Of a stretch of DNA of 24,994 bases, positions 18,656 to 24,994 are shown in pieces (the first letter of the stretch is position 1; each line of letters starts with the position of its first letter). Under the pieces are notes generated by a model, which saw only the letters and a list, made by a program, of their open reading frames with translations, made no database searches and was not told the DNA's origin. Position numbers and translations under genes: made by a program. The DNA lies in assembly GCA_051453625.1 (NCBI GenBank), contig JBOZIK010000001.1, forward strand, positions 9,414,246 to 9,439,239. Direction: 5' to 3'. The stretch is from Welwitschia mirabilis (taxonomy: Eukaryota > Gnetophyta > Gnetopsida > Welwitschiales).

Positions 18656-19581
18656 NNNNNNNNNNNNNNNNNNNNNNNNNNNNNNNNNNNNNNNNNNNNN
18701 NNNNNNNNNNNNNNNNNNNNNNNNNNNNNNNNNNNNNNNNNNNNNNNNNNNNNNNNNNNNNNNNNNNNNNNNNNNNNNNNNNNNNNNNNNNNNNNNNNNN
18801 NNNNNNNNNNNNNNNNNNNNNNNNNNNNNNNNNNNNNNNNNNNNNNNNNNNNNNNNNNNNNNNNNNNNNNNNNNNNNNNNNNNNNNNNNNNNNNNNNNNN
18901 NNNNNNNNNNNNNNNNNNNNNNNNNNNNNNNNNNNNNNNNNNNNNNNNNNNNNNNNNNNNNNNNNNNNNNNNNNNNNNNNNNNNNNNNNNNNNNNNNNNN
19001 NNNNNNNNNNNNNNNNNNNNNNNNNNNNNNNNNNNNNNNNNNNNNNNNNNNNNNNNNNNNNNNNNNNNNNNNNNNNNNNNNNNNNNNNNNNNNNNNNNNN
19101 NNNNNNNNNNNNNNNNNNNNNNNNNNNNNNNNNNNNNNNNNNNNNNNNNNNNNNNNNNNNNNNNNNNNNNNNNNNNNNNNNNNNNNNNNNNNNNNNNNNN
19201 NNNNNNNNNNNNNNNNNNNNNNNNNNNNNNNNNNNNNNNNNNNNNNNNNNNNNNNNNNNNNNNNNNNNNNNNNNNNNNNNNNNNNNNNNNNNNNNNNNNN
19301 NNNNNNNNNNNNNNNNNNNNNNNNNNNNNNNNNNNNNNNNNNNNNNNNNNNNNNNNNNNNNNNNNNNNNNNNNNNNNNNNNNNNNNNNNNNNNNNNNNNN
19401 NNNNNNNNNNNNNNNNNNNNNNNNNNNNNNNNNNNNNNNNNNNNNNNNNNNNNNNNNNNNNNNNNNNNNNNNNNNNNNNNNNNNNNNNNNNNNNNNNNNN
19501 NNNNNNNNNNNNNNNNNNNNNNNNNNNNNNNNNNNNNNNNNNNNNNNNNNNNNNNNNNNNNNNNNNNNNNNNNNNNNNNNN
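18656..19581. other. Assembly gap (926 N)
   Basis: A sized gap lying between the duplicated LTR fragment and the extra ORF. If the 787-bp duplication is real, 544 bp of the gap would be its remainder, leaving about 380 bp for the middle of the extra ORF. Confidence 0.95.
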
Positions 19582-19623
19582 ATCTTTGCGTCCTAGCTTC
19601 GGAACTATATTATGTGTGCAAAT

Positions 19624-20141
19624 CTAAAAAATTACTTGATAAGACAGCTTGAGCTGATTAGTAGGAATATTGATTTTCCATTCCATGTGTTTTCCACATA
19701 ATTCATGAGTCAGGTCATCTTTGGGAATGGCTTCTTCTAGAAATTCGACTGAGGTTATATTATGAAAACTACAAGAATTTGGAAAACCAGTAACCTTAGA
19801 AATCATATGTAGAGTTATTTCTATATTTTTACCATATACTCTAGATGTGATCTTATCACTGTACTTGTCAAAGTGACTATTGCAATAGAAAAGTCGGACC
19901 ATTTTGACTAAAGCTATAGTATCAGGGTCAAAGGCATATTGCCACTGGAGAGCCTCGAATCTGGGAAGATTTGGACCTCATGCCTGAAAGATTCAAAGTC
20001 AGTTCTCCTTTTAGGAGTAAGAGGCCTCTTGGAGAAGCATGTTAGCCAAAACTTCTTGTGCTCCTCACTTGGGAACGAGTTTTCTGAAGAGAAGCCTGCT
20101 GGTTCTTTTCCTTTCCTCTGAGCCAGCTTGGTCCTTCCCAT
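19624..20141 (-). pseudogene. Extra ORF after copia pol: putative plant transposon protein type
   Basis: It starts at ATG 20141 (MGRTKLAQRKGKEP, basic N-terminus) and reads EEHKKFWLTCFSKRPL and FRHEVQIFPD. A frameshift then moves to a frame reading FEALQWQYAFDPDTIALVK and VRLFYCNSHFDKYSDKI, then KNIEITLHMISKVTGFPN. This order (a block around L-V-x-x-F-Y-x-N, then K-G-x-x-I-x-x-x-x-x-x-(I/L)-x-x-(I/V)-x-G-x-P) recalls the putative plant transposon protein domain family, often found as an extra ORF in large plant LTR elements. Function is unknown. A TAG ends the frame at 19624, close to the gap. The acidic tail at 18412-18307 may be its C-terminus. Confidence 0.6.
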
Positions 20142-20330
20142 TGCAGATGAAAGGCTCGAATTTCGAGAGAAAGAAGGAAAGATGGTAGGAGAGTGTTGAG
20201 ATGGGGGGAAGAGAAATGCCAAAGAAAAATTTTGAATTTGATCAAAAAGAAGGGTTGAACCCTTTAAAAAAAGGCCAGATGGAGCGCAAGCATCCCACAC
20301 CGCCTTAAAGTCCAGACTTCTGGGGTCATA

Positions 20331-20543
20331 GGTCAGATGTCCAAGTTTTAACTTAGAAAAGAAAAGAATAAAGATTCGGACGTCCGGAAAGAGAGGTAGG
20401 ACCTTTGAGCAGGGATTTGGTGAATTTACAGCCTAACAAGGTCAGACGTCCAAAAACGAAAGGGGAACGTCCAAGCAAGAACTCGGCAAAAAATAAAAGA
20501 CTGTGATAGTCAAACGTCCAAGGAGTAGATTTGGGATGTCCGA
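20331..20543. repeat. GACGTCC word array between copia pol and the extra ORF
   Basis: Words start at 20333 (TCAGATGTCC), 20376 (CGGACGTCCG, a perfect 10-bp palindrome at 20377-20386), 20442, 20463, 20510 and 20532. The last four have steps 21, 47, 22, close to the 22, 49, 22 of the LTR. AGCAAGAACTC follows the words at 20463 and 20532, showing a 69-bp tandem unit. The array lies about 200-400 bp upstream of the extra ORF start on the minus strand. Confidence 0.75.
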
Positions 20544-20642
20544 GCAAGAACTCAAAAAGAGGAAAAAAAAGAATTATTTTGGAAGAGAACAAAAGTATTA
20601 CCACAAAAAATAAAACTTTTACAGACTACCAAGATTTACAAT

Positions 20643-20684
20643 ACACACACACACACACACACACATACATATATACATATATGC
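20643..20684. repeat. (AC)n / (AT)n microsatellite
   Basis: About eleven AC units, then ACAT/ATAT repeats. It lies just after the pol stop on the minus strand. Confidence 0.9.
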
Positions 20685-20703
20685 TACAAAAGAAATCTTA
20701 AAG

Positions 20704-22804
20704 TCATTCCTCATGAGGATTTACCCCAATGCCCAAATTTTGTCTTAGATCCTTGAATCGTTGCTCATCTAGGGCCTTTATTATGATATTTGCAATCTGA
20801 TTGTTAGTGGATATATAGTCAAGAGTAACAATATTACTTTGAACTTGATCTCATATGAAGTGATGTCTTATATCTATCTATTTGGTACGAGAGTGTTGAA
20901 CTGGATTTTTCGTTATGCTAATAGCACTTGTGTTGTCACAAAACATTCTCATAGTTTCACATTTTACTCCAAAGTCTGTTAACATTTGTTTCATCCAAAG
21001 TAATTGTGCACAACATACACCTGCTGCAATATACTCTGCTTCAACAGTTGATAGGGATGTTGTATTTTGCTTCTTACTTAACCAAGACACTAAGCAATTC
21101 CCTAAAACAAGCTCCACTGGTGCTTTTTTTGTCATATAAACACCCAACCTAGTCTACATCACAATACCCAACTAAATCAAGAGAGGTACCATAGGTGTAA
21201 AATAATCCATGATTCTGTGTGTATTTGATATAACGAAAAATTCTCTTAACACACATCAAATGGGATTCTTTTGGGTCTGATTGATATTCTACATAGATTC
21301 CTACACTATGAGCTATATTAGGCTTGCTTGCTGTTATGTGCAATAGACTTCCAATCATTCCTATATACAGTTTTTGGTCCACTCTTTTTCCTCCTTCATC
21401 TTTTGATCTTTTCAGGTTTGTGGAAGAAGGAGTTTTAATGTCTTTTAAATCTTTCATACCATATTTCTTTAACATGTCTCTAGCATATTTGGACTGACTC
21501 ATAAATATTCTAGTTTTGGTTGGTTTGATTTGGAAACCCAAAAAGAAGTTTAGTTCTCCTACTAGACTCATTTTGAATTCTTGTTGCATTGTTTCAGAGA
21601 ATTTTTCAGCTAGAATAGGTTTTGTTGCACTGAAGACAATATCATCCACATAGATTTGTACTATTAAAATATCCTTCTTGTTTCGTTTAATAAAAAGAGT
21701 TGGAACTGCATTTCCTTTAGAAAATCCTTATGACATAAGGAATGGGTTTACTCTGTCAAACCATGCTCTTGGGGCTTGTTTGAGCCCATAGAGAGCCTTG
21801 TTAAGTTTGTATACATGGTTTGGAAATTTTGGATCTAAAAATCTAGGTGGTTGAGCAACAAATACTTCTTCATTAATACATCCATTTAAGAAGGCACTCT
21901 TCACATCCATTTGATGTAACTTAATCTTATGAAAATAGGCAAAGTCTAGTAATAATTGAATTGCTTCAATTCTTGCAACAGGAGCAAGTGTTCCACCATA
22001 GTCAATTCCTTCTTGTTGGCAACATCCTTGAACTACTAATCTAGCTTTGTTTTGTACTATTTGGTGCTGTTCATTTCTTTTGTTCGTAAAAACCCACTTG
22101 GTTGCAATAATATTTTTGTTTAATGGGGTTGGGACTAGGTCCCAAACTTTATTCTTTTCAAATTGATTTAATTTCTTTTACATGGCCATCATCCAGGCCT
22201 TATCATGTTCTGCTTCTTGAAACGTCTTGGGTTCTAACTCAGAAATGAAACATGAAAAACTATGACTGATGTGCTTTTCACTTCTTGTGNNNNTACCTTG
22301 GATTGGATTACTGACAACATTAGTTTCTGGATGACCTCTTTCTGTTCTAAGAGGGAGAGAAGAACATATATTTGAAGATTTCTTTTCACTGTTGGAAGAC
22401 GATCGCTGGTCATCTGATGTACCTTCTTCTTCAGAGGTTTTTATGATGACTGCTTTTTCATCATCTCTTTTATGTTGTGTGGAAGTGCCTTGAGTAATCT
22501 CTTCTACTCTAACATGGACTGAGTCTTCTACTCTGTTAAAGGCTTTGTTAAACACACTGTATGCTTTACTAGTTGAAGGGTATTCAAGAAAAATTCCTTC
22601 ATCTGTCTTAGACTCAAAGTTACCTACAGTATCTTTAAGAATAAAACATCTACTTCCAAACACTTTAAAGTAATTCACTATAGGTTTCTTGTTTTTCCAA
22701 AGCTCATAAGCGGATCTCTTAGTACTAGGTCTAGGAAATATTCTGTTTTTCCAAAGCTCATAAGATTTGATCCTTAAGGTGATCCTTGAAGATTGGCTGG
22801 CCAT
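20704..22804 (-). pseudogene. Copia pol: integrase C-terminus, RT and RNase H
   Basis: Starts at ATG 22804 with 14 residues of other origin (MASQSSRITLRIKS). Then comes the end of integrase: RPSTKRSAYELWKNKKPIVN, YFKVFGSRCFILKD, KTDEGIFLEYPSTSKAY (family G-Y, here E-Y). A Ser/Glu-rich linker follows. RT shows KVWDLVP, KWVF, KARLVVQG, QMDVKSAFLNG, YGLKQAPRAWF, and the catalytic YVDD at 21641-21652. RNase H ends with LSTVEAEYIAAG, CDNTSAISITKNPVQHSRTK, IDIRHHFI and LGIGVNPHEE. Breaks: TAA in MAM*KKLNQF and in FLMS*GF, a frameshift near 21105 after KKSTSGACF, TAG after HSRTK, TGA after HHFI, and 4 N at 22290. RT catalytic residues are intact, so decay is moderate. Confidence 0.9.
22691..22764 (-). 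repeat. 20-bp direct repeat at the chimeric start of the copia frame
   Basis: GTTTTTCCAAAGCTCATAAG occurs at 22691-22710 and again at 22745-22764, 54 bp apart, so YELWKN appears twice in the same frame. The downstream copy is in its normal integrase context. The upstream copy is joined to a sequence that is not integrase. Confidence 0.9.
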
Positions 22805-22885
22805 CTTGAAAGCACATGCACAAAGTTCACACAAACTTACACAGAATTGATTGTTGGTAGATGCAAAATGAGGTGTTGAGCCCCC

Positions 22886-22893
22886 TTTTTATA
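22886..22893 (-). promoter_or_regulatory. Promoter-like TATA box
   Basis: On the minus strand TATAAAAA is followed by a G-rich step, then about 80 nt without upstream ATG trouble to ATGGCC at 22804, a good plant start context (AAGATGGCC). Upstream is AAACCCTAG, a telo-box-like element (22902-22910). The arrangement looks like a plant core promoter or an LTR R-region. It does not match the 3' LTR of this element. Confidence 0.5.
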
Positions 22894-22910
22894 AAGAAAA
22901 ACTAGGGTTT

Positions 22911-23047
22911 GCATGAAAACGAGGATTCTTCCCTAAGAAGGTGTGTTGTGGGCCCCCAACTTTTGTACCTTACACAGGGCACATCAAAAGATAAGGTTGG
23001 AATTACCATAGTTTTAACATAAAACAACCTTCGTTACAGTATTAAAC
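22911..23047. other. Spacer upstream of the promoter-like site
   Basis: No recognised features apart from ordinary AT-rich sequence; it leads into the first pyrimidine-rich module. Confidence 0.4.
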
Positions 23048-23390
23048 TTAACCTTTTAACCTCTCTCATCCCTCTCCTCTCCTCTTATGCAGATGCTTGG
23101 TGGTGGGCAACTATTGGATACCAACCTGACCCCCAAAGGCTAGAGGACCCATTTCTCAATTTTGCCCAACCTCCTCCACCCAACTCTCTCTCCTATTTCA
23201 TCTCCTCTTTCTCCTCATCCTTCTTTTCCTTCCCTCTCTCCCCTTTCGCTTTCTTTCTTTTTTCTTTCCTTTCCTCTCCCTTTTCTAACTACCTTCTCAG
23301 CCCTCAGTTTATTTCTCAAATTCCATGCCCTTGGCATGGAATCCTATTCCACACCCCACCTAATTCCACGCCCAGGGTGTGGAATTCAAT
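23048..23390. repeat. Pyrimidine tract plus ATTCCATGCCC near-palindromes, module A
   Basis: A strongly C/T-biased strand (about 23155-23300) is followed by two near-palindromes. One is ATTCCATGCC (23320-23329) with GGCATGGAAT (23333-23342) and a 3-base loop. The other is AATTCCACGCCC (23362-23373) with GGGTGTGGAATT (23375-23386), one mismatch. An extra half-word ATTCCACACC lies at 23346. Pro/Ser/Leu/Phe-rich frames across it are by-products of the base bias. Confidence 0.75.
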
Positions 23391-23759
23391 GTAGCCTCTC
23401 AGCCCTCGTCCCTCATTTGACACCAATCTCTAGCTTAGCTCTAGGAATCAAACTCAGAATTTAGTCTCATGTTCTTCAACTTAAAGCTTTTCTTTTAGTC
23501 TGGGTTTTCGGCCTTCTTATTTGACAAGAAGACATCCTATAATCGTCTCCCCTCGCTAGGATCGCTTCTCAACTCTTTTGCCTTCCCCATCATTTTTTCT
23601 CCTTTATCCTTCCCTTTTACCCTCTTGTTCCATCCACCTCCCTTCCTTACTTTCTCTTGACCTCTCAATACTATACCTTAGGCATGGAGTCCCTACTCTA
23701 GGTCTTCTCCCTCAAGTCCAACCACATAGCTTCCAGTCGTAACTAGCTTAAAGAGAAGA
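23391..23759. other. Spacer between the two pyrimidine modules
   Basis: C/T-rich but without a recognised gene. GGCATGGAGTCC near 23682 may be another diverged half-word of the same family. Confidence 0.4.
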
Positions 23760-24025
23760 AGAATCGGATGATGAATTTAGATGGCCTGAGCTTTCAGCAG
23801 TGGATCTCTAAAACAGATGCCAACTTGGTTCGGAACCCCAAAACCACCCAGCCTCCTCATCCCACCTCTTTCCCTCTTCTTCTATTCCCCTTTCCCTCCT
23901 TTCCTTTTCCTTTTCCTTTTCCTCTTCTCCTCCTCTTTCTCTCCCTCTCCCTTTCCCCTCCATCAGATTCCATGCCCAATACGTGGAATCTGGGTCAATT
24001 CCATACACAAGGCGTGAGATTCCCC
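23760..24025. repeat. Pyrimidine tract plus ATTCCATGCCC near-palindromes, module B
   Basis: Same order as module A about 640 bp earlier: a CAGATGC phrase, a CCTCCTC phrase, a long C/T tract (about 23850-23962), then GATTCCATG (23966-23974) facing CGTGGAATC (23982-23990) with one mismatch, and a weaker third word AATTCCATACAC at about 23998. The modules are too diverged for long exact matches but share order and words. Confidence 0.65.
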
Positions 24026-24600
24026 AAACCTTCCTCCACTTTCTCGTCTCTCATCTCGATTCCCCATAGAATCCAAATTTTCAATTTCCTCTTCTAGCAT
24101 TTCTTAGTCACTATTCCTTTCAGGCTCTTTCATCATCTAGAGGCATAGTCCTTCAAGGAAGAGTATCATTCCTCAGCTCTTTGCCCAAATTTCTCCACTA
24201 AGGATGTCACTATTCAGTTCGCAATCAAGTCTAAAAGAGTCCTACGGTTGCATCGAATCCATAGGGTATGCCAGAATCAAGCGAGCCTACCCATGAAATT
24301 ACTGTTGGAATTTGACCTGATTCCCTTGGGATCTAGTGTCTTCTATTTTAGGAAGTTATTTTAATTTCTTTTTTTTAGTTTCCAGATTTTTAGGAGATTG
24401 GGTTTCCTATTTTTAGATTGATTTGATGTTCCCTAATTTTAGGTGACTGGGTTGCTGACTTTATGGTCAGTTTATTTTCTTTCCTAATTTGTTTGAGTAC
24501 TCTCTTGTGTAAATTTTGTAGAGACTTTAAGTTTCAATGATGATAAAAAATGAGGTAATAGCTTGCTTCACCAAGCGTGCAAATCAAAAGCTGTGCTTCC
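24026..24600. other. Spacer, nothing firm
   Basis: T-rich from about 24300, with several TTTTAGG(A/T)GA(T/C)TGGGTT-like phrases (24380-24455) that look like repeat sequence. CTGTTGGAATTTG at 24302 resembles a plant LTR start, but no partner end or purine tract was found. No coding sequence recognised. Confidence 0.4.
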
Positions 24601-24609
24601 AGGGACGTC

Positions 24610-24709
24610 NNNNNNNNNNNNNNNNNNNNNNNNNNNNNNNNNNNNNNNNNNNNNNNNNNNNNNNNNNNNNNNNNNNNNNNNNNNNNNNNNNNNNNNNNNN
24701 NNNNNNNNN
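24610..24709. other. Assembly gap (100 N) inside a tandem array
   Basis: Placeholder gap flanked on the left by GGGACGTC and on the right by TCGGGACGTCC, so it falls within the word array and probably hides more units of unknown number. Confidence 0.95.
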
Positions 24710-24994
24710 TCGGGACGTCCGCCCTGTACATGGCCAAACATACAAGGACGTTCGGCCTGATACTCGGGACGTCCGGATCTGAACGCGGATACAATATACA
24801 GGGACGTCCGGCCTTGAACACGGACGAAATGTATGGGGACATCCGACCCTACTACTCGGGACATCCGGCCTTGAACACGGACGAAATCTATTGGGACGTC
24901 CGACCCTGCTACTCGGGACGTCCGACCTTGAACGCGGATGAAGTATAGGGGGACCTCCGATCTTGAAACTGGAACATCCGAGATTTTGCCCAGT
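24710..24994. repeat. Higher-order array of GGGACGTCCG words, 35/22-bp rhythm
   Basis: Words start at 24712, 24745, 24766, 24801, 24836, 24858, 24893, 24915 and 24950, so steps are 33, 21, 35, 35, 22, 35, 22, 35. The 57-bp unit (35+22) is clear from 24801 on. The long spacer is close to GGCCTTGAACACGGACGAAA, the short one CGACCCT(A/G)CTACTC. The array runs off the window end. Open frames across it are by-products of the repeat. Confidence 0.88.

Larger units (their letters stand above)
16809..22804 (-). mobile_element. SIRE-like Ty1/copia retrotransposon, 5' part lost
   Basis: On the minus strand: integrase C-terminal part, RT, RNase H (22804-20704), a spacer, an extra ORF (20141-19624 and, after the gap, 18412-18307), purine tract, 3' LTR (17845-16809). 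An additional ORF between pol and the 3' LTR is the layout of the SIRE/Maximus branch. Gag, protease and the integrase core are missing at the 5' side, where the coding sequence is joined to a promoter-like stretch. No 5' LTR is seen up to 24994. It is inserted in the LINE ORF1. Fewer disabling changes than in the gypsy or LINE suggest a younger insertion. Confidence 0.82.

Noticed and set aside
18648-19652. 334-codon plus-strand frame
   Set aside because: It is made almost entirely of N from the assembly gap.
23162-24097. Pro/Ser/Leu/Phe-rich frames in the pyrimidine tracts
   Set aside because: Produced by the C/T bias; no start context or domain.
24302-24540. TGTTGGAATTTG as a possible LTR start
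   Set aside because: No matching end, purine tract or second copy was found.
24534-24948. Several frames of 65-123 codons across the window-end array
   Set aside because: They contain the N gap and simply read the tandem repeat; present on both strands.

Overview
This window looks like nuclear DNA of a flowering plant. It holds plant-type Ty3/gypsy, Ty1/copia and L1-type LINE relics, TTTAGGG telomere-type repeats, AG and AC microsatellites, and AT-rich spacers with almost no intact reading frame. No rRNA, tRNA, CRISPR or bacterial gene features were recognised. The species cannot be told from the sequence. Runs of N at 4263-4362 (100), 18656-19581 (926), 22290-22293 (4) and 24610-24709 (100) mark a draft assembly, and at least two of them sit in duplicated or repeated sequence.

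Layout. 1-1320: unassigned DNA with a TTTAGGG cluster at 859-898. 1322-2037: a degenerate 20-bp tandem array with the word CGACGTCGCACTT. 2356-6842 (+): a decayed Ty3/gypsy chromovirus in the order gag, protease, RT, RNase H, integrase, chromodomain, PPT, 3' LTR. 7718-8165 (-): a probable short-LTR copia tail with four mini-hairpins. 8166-11031: AT-rich DNA holding a probable last exon of a fumarylacetoacetate-hydrolase-family gene (9456-9556, -). 11032-11229 (-): a broken J-domain. 12471-16808 (-): a decayed LINE (ORF1 tail, endonuclease, RT, zf-RVT). 16809-22804 (-): a copia element of SIRE-like layout (pol, then an extra ORF of the putative plant transposon protein type, then PPT and a 1037-bp 3' LTR), inserted into LINE ORF1. 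22805-24609: a promoter-like stretch, then two related modules with pyrimidine tracts and ATTCCATGCCC near-palindromes. 24710-24994: an array of GGGACGTCCG words with a 35/22-bp rhythm.

Nothing here looks like a working gene system. The most interesting non-textbook signal is a recurring architecture of short self-complementary words. GGACGTCC-type words come in pairs 19-22 bp apart, with 33-49 bp between pairs. They occur in the U3 half of the copia LTR, in the spacer before the copia extra ORF, and in the array at the window end. A related 20-bp GACGTCGCAC array lies at the other end. The words carry an ACGT core (C-box type) and decay mainly as GACGTC to GATGTC or GACATC, as expected of methylated CpG. 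Two other hairpin-word families, with loop ACATCCC and with arms ATTCCATGCC, lie in other LTR-type sequence.

All domain assignments were made by eye from translated motifs; no database search was run.
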